This document shows, piece by piece, positions 42,199 to 50,259 of a DNA stretch of 64,000 nt. Source of the stretch: an uncultured Sphingomonas sp. (GTDB lineage Bacteria; Pseudomonadota; Alphaproteobacteria; Sphingomonadales; Sphingomonadaceae). Below the pieces are notes generated by a model that saw only the letters and a list, made by a program, of their open reading frames with translations, was not told the DNA's origin and searched no databases. Positions within the stretch are counted from its first letter, which is position 1. Each line of letters starts with the position of its first letter. Location: contig NZ_CALMAW010000088.1 of the NCBI RefSeq assembly GCF_937859915.1, positions 1 to 64,000 of the forward strand, in the 5' to 3' direction. A program made the translations under genes and the position numbers.

Positions 42199-42357
42199 CG
42201 TCGCGCTGTGCCCGCCTTCATGGTCCGGCGGACGGCGAAAAGCGCCTCACCCGGACAGCACGTCGCCGCATCGACCTGGCTATTGGCCCCTCAATCGGTG
42301 CGGTCGGAACGAAGCCGCGCAGCCTCGTGGCAACCGGCAGGCGCTGCGGTGATCCTC

Positions 42358-43689
42358 TTATTTGCCCGCCGCGCTGACCCGCCAGACCACATCGCCGAGG
42401 TCGTCCGCGATCAGCAGCCCGCCGCGCCGATCGATCGCCAGCCCGACCGGCCGTCCGCGCGCATGGCCATCCTTGTCGAGAAAGCCGGTGACGACATCCT
42501 GGGGCGGCCCGGCGGGATGTCCGCCGGCGAACGGGACGTAGACCACCTTATAGCCATTGAGCGGGCTGCGGTCCCAGCTGCCATGCTCGCCGACGAAGGC
42601 GCCGCCCTGATAGGCTGCCGGGAAGTTGGTGCCGGTGGAGAAGGCGAGGCCGAGCGGCGCGACATGCGAACTCAGCGCATAGTCGGGCGGGATCGCTCGG
42701 GCGACGAGATCGGGGCGCTGCGGCTTGACCCGCGGATCGATGTGCTGGCCGTAATAGCTGTACGGCCAACCGTAAAAGGCGCCGTCCTTGACCGAGGTCA
42801 GATAGTCGGGGACGAGATTGGGCCCCAGTTCGTCCCGCTCGTTGGCGACCGCCCAGAGCGCGCCGGTCTGCGGCTCCCAGCCCAGACCGGTCGGGTTGCG
42901 GATACCGGTCGCGAACAACCGCGAGGCACCGGTCGCACGGTCGATTTCCCAGACCGCGGCGCGGTTGAGCTCCGCGCCGATGCCGTTTTCGGTGATGTTG
43001 CTGTTCGAGCCGACGCCGACATAGAGTTTCGCGCCGTCGCGGCTGGCGACCAGGCTTTTGGTCCAGTGATGGTCGATCGGACCGCCGGGCAGCGGGGTCA
43101 GCGTCGTGCCGGGCACGGCGATGCTGGTCTGCCCGGTGACATAGGGGAAGCGCAGCAGTGCGTCGGTGTCGGCGACATAAAGGTCGTTCCCGACCAGCGC
43201 CACACCGAAGGGCGAATGGAGATGGTCGAGAAATACGGTGCGCAGGTCGGGTTTGCCGTCGCCATTCGTGTCGCGCAGCAACAGGATACGGTTCGTCGCC
43301 TTCTGCTTGGCGCCCGCAAGCGACTGGATCCAGCCCATGATCAGATCCTTGGGACGATAGACCGGCGCCTTCGGTCCGCTCGATTCCACGACGAGCACAT
43401 CGCCATTGGGCAGCGCGTAGACCGAGCGGGGATGCGAAAGGCCGGTCGCCAGCGCCTCGACTTTAAGGCCTGCCGGCACGGCCGGCGTGGCGCTGCCCCA
43501 CGGTGCGACGGGCGCGACGTGCATTGGCGGCAGCAGATATTGCTGGGGATCGGGAAGCTGCGGGTTCGCTCCATATTGCGTGCTCGGATCGGCGGGCTTG
43601 CTGCCGCAGCCGGCGAGCGCCAGTGCAAGCGAGGATAGGGCGAGCGCACGAGCTGCAGTGCGGTGCAGCGAGGGGGACAAAGCGCGCAT
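42358..43689 (-). CDS. PQQ-dependent sugar dehydrogenase-like lipoprotein
   Basis: A 443-residue beta-propeller of the soluble glucose/sorbosone dehydrogenase family. Residues 1-28 are a lipoprotein signal with lipobox LALAGC. The propeller includes LSHPRSVYALPNGDVLVVES, RIREPTGLGW-like TGIRNPTGLGWEP, the GAFYGWPYSYYG segment and a final GGLLIADDLGDVVWRV blade. It would oxidise sugars in the periplasm, passing electrons to the quinone pool. The ATG at 43,689 shares its A with the stop of the DUF2231 gene (TGATG), so the two are coupled. An open frame further upstream is not coding. Confidence 0.85.
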   Translation of the reverse strand: MRALSPSLHRTAARALALSSLALALAGCGSKPADPSTQYGANPQLPDPQQYLLPPMHVAPVAPWGSATPAVPAGLKVEALATGLSHPRSVYALPNGDVLVVESSGPKAPVYRPKDLIMGWIQSLAGAKQKATNRILLLRDTNGDGKPDLRTVFLDHLHSPFGVALVGNDLYVADTDALLRFPYVTGQTSIAVPGTTLTPLPGGPIDHHWTKSLVASRDGAKLYVGVGSNSNITENGIGAELNRAAVWEIDRATGASRLFATGIRNPTGLGWEPQTGALWAVANERDELGPNLVPDYLTSVKDGAFYGWPYSYYGQHIDPRVKPQRPDLVARAIPPDYALSSHVAPLGLAFSTGTNFPAAYQGGAFVGEHGSWDRSPLNGYKVVYVPFAGGHPAGPPQDVVTGFLDKDGHARGRPVGLAIDRRGGLLIADDLGDVVWRVSAAGK

Positions 43690-44141
43690 CACAACGTTTC
43701 TCCCGAGGTGGTGCGATACACGAGCGCGGACCCCAGCCAACTCGAGATGAGGACGAGCAGCGCGACGATACCCGACAGAATCAGGCCGGTCGGCACCACC
43801 GAGGTGTAGGCATCGCGGCTGTGCACGAAGGCGTTGAACACCGACAGCAGCAGCACGAGCACATTGCCCAGCGAGTGCGGCGATGCGGAGCGTCGGTGCG
43901 GGCGTTCGCGGCGATAGACGAGATAGTCGGCGATGCCGGCAATTGCGGCGAGCACGCCCATCGCGACGCCGACCGTGATGAGCCAGATCGAGAAGTTCGC
44001 CCACATCATCTCATAGGTCTCGGCATAGACGATGTCCGTCACGAACGCCCCGGTGAAGCAGGCGATCGGAAAGGCCGAGAGGATCACATGGATGGAATGG
44101 GCGGGGCTGAGCGCGGTGCGATGGACTCGAACGTCGGACAT
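43689..44141 (-). CDS. DUF2231 membrane protein
   Basis: A 150-residue protein with four membrane segments (about residues 17-40, 48-72, 88-106 and 115-140) and the family start HSIHVILSAFPIACFTGAF. DUF2231 proteins often sit beside periplasmic dehydrogenases and may act as membrane partners for electron transfer. The one-base stop/start overlap with the sugar dehydrogenase supports that pairing here. Function remains inferential. Confidence 0.85.
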   Translation of the reverse strand: MSDVRVHRTALSPAHSIHVILSAFPIACFTGAFVTDIVYAETYEMMWANFSIWLITVGVAMGVLAAIAGIADYLVYRRERPHRRSASPHSLGNVLVLLLSVFNAFVHSRDAYTSVVPTGLILSGIVALLVLISSWLGSALVYRTTSGETL

Positions 44142-44304
44142 GCTGCTTCATTCCGGTCATAAACGCCGCGTCGAAGGGCGCGTGATGATTACGCGCGCGG
44201 CATCCAGCTGTTCCATGGAGCCTAAGGCGAGAAGACCCGCTTGGGCAACTGGACCGCCGTGCCGCGTGACCGCGCGCGATGCGCCGGTCACGCGGCGAGA
44301 GACG

Positions 44305-44610
44305 TCAGCAGCCGTGGCGTCGGTTCTTGGCGGCGCGCTGGCGCTTGTCGATATGGCGACCGAGCAGGCCCCCGCCGATCACGCCGGCCGCGAGCCCGAC
44401 CGGGCCGGCGCCCAGAGCGGCTGCACCAAGTCCGCCGCCACCGGCGCCGATCAGCGCGCCCGTCGTGCCGCTGCTATGTTTGCAGCGATAATGGTAGCGT
44501 CCGTCTGCGCCGCGATAGGTGTGGGCGGGCGCGGCCACCGCCGGCGTGGTCACTGCGGCGGGAACGACGAGCGCGGCGAGCGTCGCCGACATCAGGATCT
44601 TCTTCAGCAT
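44305..44610 (-). CDS. glycine-zipper envelope protein
   Basis: A 101-residue exported protein. Residues 1-26 are a Sec signal (MLKKILMSATLAALVV, cleavage after AVA). The mature part starts with a YRGADGRYHYRCKHSSG motif and continues as a glycine zipper (GALIGAGGGGLGAAALGAG and GGGLLGRHID) that inserts in the outer membrane or periplasm, then a basic tail. The ATG at 44,610 is chosen for the signal peptide. Confidence 0.7.
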   Translation of the reverse strand: MLKKILMSATLAALVVPAAVTTPAVAAPAHTYRGADGRYHYRCKHSSGTTGALIGAGGGGLGAAALGAGPVGLAAGVIGGGLLGRHIDKRQRAAKNRRHGC

Positions 44611-44836
44611 GGTAAATCCTCGCATCCAAGTGCGGGATGCCAACGTCGGCTTGCGCCAAACGATCCGTCGCGCGCATCGCGTCCGCTTGGCACGATACAC
44701 CGTCGGTCGGCTGCCGGATATATGACGGACAATTCCGCCCGTGCGATGTCGCTGGGCGGCGCGGGTCCGGCAAGGTGCAGAATTACGCGGGTTTAATCTA
44801 AATCAGCGGCCGGATTCACAAAACAGCGGCATAGAA

Positions 44837-44850
44837 TTGATCTGGATCAA
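44837..44850. promoter_or_regulatory. perfect FNR/FixK box
   Basis: TTGATCTGGATCAA matches the FNR/FixK half-sites (TTGAT-N4-ATCAA) exactly. It lies 54 bases before the start of the Crp/Fnr gene and 227 bases from the divergent glycine-zipper gene. Position suits activation or repression of the regulator gene itself by an FNR/FixK-type protein, that is, oxygen- or redox-linked control. Confidence 0.75.
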
Positions 44851-44903
44851 TCCTAAATCCTGATCTGTGTTGCATCTTGCGAGTGCGTAATAAGCGAGAC
44901 GGC

Positions 44904-45689
44904 ATGACCAGCAACGCCCTCACTCGAAAACTCGATCGCTGGGAGCATCTTTCGGACGATGATCAGGTGACTCTTGCCGCGATCAGCGGGCGTATCGAGC
45001 CTGTCGCCCGTCACAAGCAGCTGATCGAGGAAGGCGACGATCCGCGGATCGTCTTCCTCCTGATCGAAGGCTGGGCGATCCGCTACAAGATATTGCCCGA
45101 TGGCAAGCGGCAGATCGTCGCGATCCTGCTTCCCGGTGACCTGTGCGATATCCATGTCTTCATTCTGGATCGCATGGATCATGGGATCGCGATGCTGACC
45201 GCCGGCAAGATCGTGCGTATTCCCAAAGACACGATGCTGGCGGTCGTCGATCAAAATCCCGCGATCGCGCGGGCGCTGTGGTGGACGACGCTCGTGGACG
45301 AGGCCGTGCTGCGCGAATGGCTGGTGAACGTCGGCGGTCGCAATGCCTATGCGCGGGTCGCGCACCTGCTCTGCGAATTGTACGTCCGGATGGGCAATGT
45401 CGGGCTGGTCACCGATGGCCGGATGAGTCTGCCCCTTACGCAGGCGGATCTCGGCCAGGCGCTCGGGCTGACGCCGGTGCACGTCAATCGGATGCTCAGC
45501 CAGCTTCGCGGCAAGGGCCTCGTCACGTTCCGGGCGTTCCAGCTTCGCATACTCGACCTCGACGGGCTGATTGCCGCCGCCGGCTTCGATCCGGGCTATC
45601 TGCATGGCAAAAGACCGGAGCGGACGATCGGGAGCTGGTCTCGGCCGCGGCGGAATTCCACCGCCAAGCTGCCGGAGAGCCCCGCTTAG
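44904..45689 (+). CDS. Crp/Fnr-family transcription regulator
   Basis: A 261-residue regulator. The cyclic-nucleotide-binding-like barrel occupies about residues 20-130 (QLIEEGDDPRIVFLLIEGWA, ILLPGDLCDIHVF). A long dimer helix and a winged helix-turn-helix follow, with TQADLGQALGLTPVHVNRML. No N-terminal Cys cluster exists, so it is not an iron-sulfur FNR. Non-iron-sulfur Crp/Fnr proteins of this type are numerous in sphingomonads and rhizobia. The FNR/FixK box 54 bases upstream suggests it is controlled by another family member or by itself. Its stop overlaps the convergent DUF6894 gene by four bases. Confidence 0.88.
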   Translation: MTSNALTRKLDRWEHLSDDDQVTLAAISGRIEPVARHKQLIEEGDDPRIVFLLIEGWAIRYKILPDGKRQIVAILLPGDLCDIHVFILDRMDHGIAMLTAGKIVRIPKDTMLAVVDQNPAIARALWWTTLVDEAVLREWLVNVGGRNAYARVAHLLCELYVRMGNVGLVTDGRMSLPLTQADLGQALGLTPVHVNRMLSQLRGKGLVTFRAFQLRILDLDGLIAAAGFDPGYLHGKRPERTIGSWSRPRRNSTAKLPESPA

Positions 45690-45931
45690 GCGAAGCCGAC
45701 GACGGCGACGGCGTCGGCGAACGGCACAGTGAGCAAGATCGTGCCGGCGCCGTCGGCGATGTCGACCCGGCCCCGCAGGTCGAGCGTGCCGCGGATGACC
45801 TCATGCGCCAGAAAACCGCGTATGCCTTTCACCGCTTTGGCCTTGGCAGCAAGCAGATCCACGACGTCGACACCCTCCTCATCGGAGGCGTCGACATGTG
45901 CATTGTGCAGATGAAGATAATAGCTCGGCAT
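45686..45931 (-). CDS. DUF6894-family small protein
   Basis: An 81-residue protein with the family pattern: an aromatic strand (MPSYYLHLHNAHV), an acidic turn (DEEGVDVVDL), a helix with AAKAKAVKGIRGFLAHEVI, then strands DLRGRVDI and ILLTVPFADAV. Function unknown; members are small cytosolic proteins often in multiple copies in sphingomonads and rhizobia. A paralogue lies just upstream (45,969-46,226), so this is a tandem pair. Confidence 0.75.
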   Translation of the reverse strand: MPSYYLHLHNAHVDASDEEGVDVVDLLAAKAKAVKGIRGFLAHEVIRGTLDLRGRVDIADGAGTILLTVPFADAVAVVGFA

Positions 45932-45968
45932 ACGCCTATTTTACCGCGCGGCCGCCCGTAGGGCAATC

Positions 45969-46226
45969 TCAGTCGTCTCGCTTATGGACTGCGGTCGACG
46001 GACTGCTCATCGCCATCGTGATGACGGTAAACAGCATCAGCCCGTCCTCATCGGACACTTCCACGCGGAAGTCCTCGCCGTCCCAAATGATCTCGGGATG
46101 ATCCGACAGCACCTCGCCTGCATATTTGATCGCCTCGACCCGTGCGGTAGCGAGGTTGGGAAGTTCCGTCCCGATGTCGTCGGGCTCGCGCGTTCCGTCT
46201 GCGGTCGCGAAAAAATAGCGGGGCAT
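45969..46226 (-). CDS. DUF6894-family small protein (paralogue)
   Basis: An 85-residue paralogue of the next gene, with the same plan: MPRYFFATADGTREPDDIGTE, a helix ending AIKYAGEVL, DHPEIIWDGEDFRVEVSDE and LMLFTVITMAM. The two share layout but modest identity, so the duplication is old. GGAGAT sits six to seven bases before the start. It is probably cotranscribed with 45,686-45,931. Confidence 0.75.
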   Translation of the reverse strand: MPRYFFATADGTREPDDIGTELPNLATARVEAIKYAGEVLSDHPEIIWDGEDFRVEVSDEDGLMLFTVITMAMSSPSTAVHKRDD

Positions 46227-46528
46227 GCCGATCTCCTACCTGTAGCGCATAACGCACGCATCATAGGCTAGGCACCAGAAACCACACTGATGTGCGCTAA
46301 GACGCCGGCTCACAACATCTTGATACCGTGCGTCTTTCCGGGCGCTACGGTCGTCGCGCCCGTGATCAGCGCGATGTGTCGGATTGCGGCCCTTTCGCCG
46401 GCTGATGATCGCGGGCATTCGATCTGTTGCACATTTGTCGCAGGTGAGGGGCATACGCTACACCGTGGAGGAACTTGGTGTGACCGGCGCTGTTATGCCC
46501 GCCGCGTACCCCAGTTTGAGGATGTAAC
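46227..46528. other. intergenic region upstream of the outer-membrane protein gene
   Basis: About 300 bases separating divergent genes; both promoters must lie here. I see no clear operator or RNA structure. A plus-strand frame through it (46,290-46,751) continues out of frame over the outer-membrane gene and has no coding character. Confidence 0.4.
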
Positions 46529-47155
46529 ATGTTCAGTCGCACAGCTTTGCTTATCGCCACCGCCGCCGTCGCCCTCGGCGCCCAGGCCGCCTCCGCCCAG
46601 AGTGTCTTCGGTGACACGACGACATCGTTCCGCGGCTTTCGCATCGAAGGCAATGCCGGCTACGATCGCGCCAGCTCGGAGGGCAACCGCAATTCCAAGT
46701 TCGCCTACGGCGGCTCGGCCGGCTTCGACGGCCAGATCGGCAAGATCGTGATCGGCCCCGAGTTCACCTATTGGCACCCTAACCACAACCAGAACACCGT
46801 CGTCTCGAACGGCGCGATCGGCGGCACCGTCGTGCATCAGCAGCGCGACCAGCTCGGCGCCGACGTGCGCATTGGCTATCTGGTGACGCCGGACCTGCTC
46901 GTGTTCGGCAAGGGCGGGTACGCCAGCGACGCCCAGCGCAAGGCGTTCTTCGCGCCGACCGGCGAGACCTCCTACATCAGCCATGGCCATGCCGACGGCT
47001 ATCAGTTCGGCGGCGGCGTCGAATATACGCTGCGTGATCGCTTCTCGTCGCTGCCCGGCGGCCTGTACGTCTCCGCGCAGTACACGCAGGCGCAATATGA
47101 CAACCACACCAAGGACCAGCACGCGATGGGCGGCGTTGGCATCCGCTTCAAGTGA
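46529..47155 (+). CDS. outer-membrane beta-barrel protein (Omp25/OmpA-like barrel)
   Basis: A 208-residue protein with a signal peptide (residues 1-23, cleavage at ASAQS). The rest alternates amphipathic strands: FRIEGNAGYDRAS, FAYGGSAGFDGQIG, IGPEFTYW, LGADVRIGYLVTPDLLVFGKGGYAS, FGGGVEYTL, LYVSAQYTQAQYD. It ends MGGVGIRFK, with the terminal Lys after the aromatic Phe typical of small barrels. About eight strands fit the OMP_b-brl family. The role is probably structural or stress-related in the envelope. A terminator lies 164 bases downstream. Confidence 0.85.
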   Translation: MFSRTALLIATAAVALGAQAASAQSVFGDTTTSFRGFRIEGNAGYDRASSEGNRNSKFAYGGSAGFDGQIGKIVIGPEFTYWHPNHNQNTVVSNGAIGGTVVHQQRDQLGADVRIGYLVTPDLLVFGKGGYASDAQRKAFFAPTGETSYISHGHADGYQFGGGVEYTLRDRFSSLPGGLYVSAQYTQAQYDNHTKDQHAMGGVGIRFK

Positions 47156-47318
47156 GTACGGCGGGCGTCGTCTCGGCGTCGCCCTCCGATCTCGCTTGAA
47201 GGGTTTAGACCGCCGACGATTTCGCGCGGCGCGCGAGACAGCGGGGGATCCATCCCCCCGGGTCGCTGGTTTAATCCGCAAGGGCGATGGTTTGTCCTAA
47301 GCTTCCATCGTCTCAGGT

Positions 47319-47352
47319 CCCCGCCGACGTCTAGGCGTCGGCGGGGATTTTT
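47319..47352 (+). terminator. intrinsic terminator after the outer-membrane protein gene
   Basis: A perfect 11-base GC-rich stem (47,319-47,329 with 47,336-47,346), a six-base loop and ATTTTT directly after. It is the clearest rho-independent terminator in the window. It ends plus-strand transcription before the convergent hemerythrin gene. Confidence 0.8.
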
Positions 47353-47379
47353 GCGTACGCAGCGCGCCCCTGCGTTGCG

Positions 47380-47844
47380 CTATCCGGCGGTCGCCTTGCG
47401 CAGCCCGAAGAACGGCGCGGCGACCGGCCTGACCTCTGCGACCTCGCTCTCGAGAATGGGATAGAGTTCAGCCTTTTCCGTCTCGACGAGCGTGCGCAGT
47501 TGCCGGATCATCGCCAGCGAGGCCGCCCGATAGGCGTCCCAGCTTGCATGCATGTCGGACGGGTCCCAACGCAGCAGATGGTTGCGGTACGCATCCCGGA
47601 TCGCCGCCCCATGCGCCTGGAGCCGGCGTCCCGTCACCACCGCCTTGGGGCGGCCGCTCGCCGCCAGGATGCGAAACACGAACGCATCCTTGAAGGCGAA
47701 ATGGTCGCGCAGGATATATTGCGTTTCCCAGCGCGCCTCGCCGATGTGCACGGCCTCCGTCGCCTCGGGCGAGAACAGCGTCGTTTCGACGCGGTCCATG
47801 ATCCGCAGAATTTGACGATGTTCCATCTTCAGCCGTTGCAACAT
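47380..47844 (-). CDS. hemerythrin-like four-helix protein
   Basis: A 154-residue all-helical protein. The start LQRLKMEHRQILRIMDRVE has the first His-bearing helix of hemerythrin-like domains. RDHFAFKDAFVFRIL and AHGAAIRDAYRNHLLRW supply further His/Asp/Glu, and EKAELYPILE resembles the E..LYP..E helix. Diiron coordination is likely but the full ligand set cannot be confirmed by eye. Such proteins bind oxygen, NO or iron. The ATG at 47,844 has GGAGACGG upstream. Confidence 0.7.
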   Translation of the reverse strand: MLQRLKMEHRQILRIMDRVETTLFSPEATEAVHIGEARWETQYILRDHFAFKDAFVFRILAASGRPKAVVTGRRLQAHGAAIRDAYRNHLLRWDPSDMHASWDAYRAASLAMIRQLRTLVETEKAELYPILESEVAEVRPVAAPFFGLRKATAG

Positions 47845-48182
47845 CGTCCGTCTCCCGAGAGCTTGATCGCAAAGCTGAACGCGTACGGCGTGACAAGGCA
47901 ACCTAAGAAGCAGGATGTTCGACCAACCTCTAAAAGGGCGTCGTGGAGCCGCGACGTCAATCGAGCAGGCGAAGTCGCGCGATAAACGGTTAACGAAAAC
48001 TTAAGACATCGATATTTCTCGAGATGATATCGGGATGTCCTTGGCCAGTGTTGCGCTCGGTCCGACGCGCGGGTCGTATTCGCAAAAACGGCCGTGGGTT
48101 TTTGCTGTTTGCGGGCAGTATAGGGGCGGGAATTAGACCAACGGATGAGGGCGCGGCTCGCTCTGCCATGTCATAAGAGGGA

Positions 48183-48518
48183 ATGGACGAAACCGCACTT
48201 ATTCCGCCATCCGCAATGACCGACCTGTCGCTGCTCGCGGAATGGGCACGGATTGGCTCCGCTGCCGATGGCTCTAGGCGGGCCGCGGCGCTCGCAGCGG
48301 AACTCAAAAGACGGAACATTGATGGTCCGCCCCAGGAACAGCGGGCTTCGTCTTCGCCGTCATGCTCCGACGACGAGGCCAGCGTCCAAGGCGAGCCCGA
48401 ACCGGCATCGATCATCAGCGCCGCAACGCAAACGCCGCCCTCCAATGTTGCCTTGGGCATCAGGGCTGCACTCGCGCCGATACGTCATTGCGATCAGCAT
48501 CGTGTCGCCCGTCTATGA
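48183..48518 (+). CDS. doubtful small ORF in a long intergenic region
   Basis: A possible 111-residue product. Only residues 12-50 (LSLLAEWARIGSAADGSRRAAAL) look protein-like; the rest is low-complexity Ser/Pro. No ribosome site stands out. The wider gap 47,845-48,828 otherwise holds no gene I can support. The minus-strand frame at 47,990-48,460 is equally unconvincing. Confidence 0.2.
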   Translation: MDETALIPPSAMTDLSLLAEWARIGSAADGSRRAAALAAELKRRNIDGPPQEQRASSSPSCSDDEASVQGEPEPASIISAATQTPPSNVALGIRAALAPIRHCDQHRVARL

Positions 48519-48752
48519 CGCGCGGGTCGTGCGTCTGCGCCAGGCGGTGAGGCGCGCCTCGTCGGCCCGGCGTCCATCCTATTGTCCGCTAGCGACCAAC
48601 GACTGTCCACATCCGGACGCTATTCCACAGACGTGACGGCCGCGCGCGATAGTCTGCCACTATCTGGCGATCGGCGCCAAAGGTGCGGATATTTCGGCAG
48701 CTGATACCCTATCTGCGGGCCGTTAGCGCGCGGATACGGCGTTTTTAATGAC

Positions 48753-48769
48753 TTGGCACGCTCCGTGCA
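48753..48769 (+). promoter_or_regulatory. sigma-54-type promoter
   Basis: TTGGCACGCTCCGTGCA has the GG and GC doublets exactly ten bases apart, and TTGGCACG matches the -24 element fully (consensus TTGGCACG-N4-TTGC; here GTGC). It lies 60 bases before the small secreted protein gene, placing the transcript start near 48,781. An RpoN-dependent promoter implies an enhancer-binding activator acting from the long region upstream. Confidence 0.55.
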
Positions 48770-48828
48770 AAGCTTCCGACATCGACGAGAACCACTCCCG
48801 TCGAGCGAATTTGACAGGAGACTTTGCC

Positions 48829-49050
48829 ATGATCCGTTCCATCGCTTGCGCCGCCGCCGCCGTCCTCCTCACCACGGGTGCCGTTGCCGCCATGGCCGAC
48901 ACGGGTGTGCAGCCCACAGTCCGGATCGATCACAAGACGGGCGCCTATTGCCTGCGCAGCGAGCCGGTCACCGGGACGATGATCCCGACCAACGAGTGCC
49001 ACAGCGTCGACGATTGGGCCAAGCAGGGCGTGACCTTCTCGCGCCGCTGA
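48829..49050 (+). CDS. small secreted Cys-containing protein
   Basis: A 73-residue protein: residues 1-22 are a signal peptide (IRSIACAAAAVLLTTG, cleavage AMA). The mature domain contains YCLRSEPVTGTMIPTNECHSVDDW with two cysteines that can form a disulfide. AGGAG eight bases upstream fixes the start at 48,829. Small proteins with this YCLR...TGSxIPxxxC pattern are common in sphingomonads, with unknown function. Its promoter looks sigma-54-dependent. Confidence 0.7.
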   Translation: MIRSIACAAAAVLLTTGAVAAMADTGVQPTVRIDHKTGAYCLRSEPVTGTMIPTNECHSVDDWAKQGVTFSRR

Positions 49051-49214
49051 TCTCTGCCGGCCACCATCCCCGAACGGCGCTGACGACCTCGGCGCCGTTC
49101 TGCATGTTCGGGCGCTGTCGCAACGGGCGGGGGCTCGATAGGACGGCACGGCCGCCGCCGCGGGTTAACGTGCCACTAACCATCGGGGCGCTACTTCGAT
49201 CGTCGGAACCGGAG

Positions 49215-49439
49215 ATGCGCATGATTGCCACGAAGATGATCGAACTGATGGATATGTCGACGTCGCAGGGGTCGAAGCCGCTGGCGTGGCGGGTCCGCGA
49301 CAAGACGCTGAGCGACCTGCGGCGCCAGAGCCGCCACACCGGCGACGTCCGCTCGCGCGACGGGCGACTGACGTTCCTGGACCTCGCGATCGAGGTCGGC
49401 GACGTCCGCAATTCGCTTGGCGCCGAACTGCTCACCTAG
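49215..49439 (+). CDS. hypothetical small basic protein
   Basis: A 74-residue protein of unknown function. The first 18 residues are Met-rich and helical (MIATKMIELMDM). The rest is basic, with RVRDKTLSDLRRQSRHTGDVRSRDGRLTFLDLAIEVG reading like a helix followed by a strand pair. Start uncertain: ATG at 49,215 or 49,221. Coding-like third-position composition supports a real gene; no family recognised. Confidence 0.45.
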   Translation: MRMIATKMIELMDMSTSQGSKPLAWRVRDKTLSDLRRQSRHTGDVRSRDGRLTFLDLAIEVGDVRNSLGAELLT

Positions 49440-49643
49440 CCCGGGCAATCTCGAGCAACGCGCAAAGCCCGGCGCGCCGCTGCAAAGGGTAAAGCACGGC
49501 GCGCCGGAGGTGCGCGAAGCACCCACGCCGACGATGGACGCCGCAGGGCTGCAGTCAATCAGAGCGATCGGCATGCATCCCGTACTGGCACGGTCTTCGG
49601 CCTTTCATGCGGCGGACTCCGAGCCGGTCGCGGCGCTCGTCGA

Positions 49644-50105
49644 TCATCCCCGCTGGCGGGCGGCCGTCGTGCGTACGTCGCGGCGCCTGCGCGGCGGAAT
49701 GGTATCGATCGTCTTGGCATATTCGGCGACGAGCGCGAACACATCCCACGCCTCGGTCCAGCTGAAGCCAGGAAAGGCCTGATGCGCCGAGACGTAGACG
49801 AGCTTGACGACATCGATCAGCGCGAAGACCAGGATGATCAGGCGCAGCCCATCGTTGCGGCGCGTCGGGGCATCCGGCGTGACCGCCGCGCGCCAGGTTT
49901 CGAGCAGCGTCACGACGAGGATCAGAGCGGAGAAGATCCAGTCGCCCAGCCCGTTGAAGCTGATCCGCATGACCAGCGTCCACGCCGCCAGCATCCAGCC
50001 GTAGCGGGCGACCGCATATTGCGTCATCCCCGTACGCTGGCAGAGCCAGATGATCGGCGGATGGAAGAGGCGGGTGCCAATCCAGTGATCGAGTCGGCGG
50101 ATCAT
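49644..50105 (-). CDS. hypothetical membrane protein
   Basis: A 153-residue protein with about three hydrophobic segments (residues 36-50, 55-72 and 88-106) and a strongly basic C-terminal tail (PPRRRRDVRTTAARQ). No family recognised. Bases 49,440-49,643 hold no supported gene. It is divergent from the aldo/keto reductase at 50,260. Confidence 0.55.
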   Translation of the reverse strand: MIRRLDHWIGTRLFHPPIIWLCQRTGMTQYAVARYGWMLAAWTLVMRISFNGLGDWIFSALILVVTLLETWRAAVTPDAPTRRNDGLRLIILVFALIDVVKLVYVSAHQAFPGFSWTEAWDVFALVAEYAKTIDTIPPRRRRDVRTTAARQRG

Positions 50106-50259
50106 GGCTGCCTCATACCGCCATATCCTTATTTGTCCGCTAGCGATGCGGCGCGCGCTCGAGACGACCGTCGGCTGCCGACCCGTCGTGCCGGATCGCA
50201 GGCGGGTGGCAGAGGGGGCCCCTCAACCCTACATCGCGCATCTCAGCAAGGAGTTCGTC

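Noticed and set aside
47990-48460. A possible minus-strand gene of 156 codons
   Set aside because: Low-complexity Ser/Ala/Pro content, no ribosome site and no conserved block.
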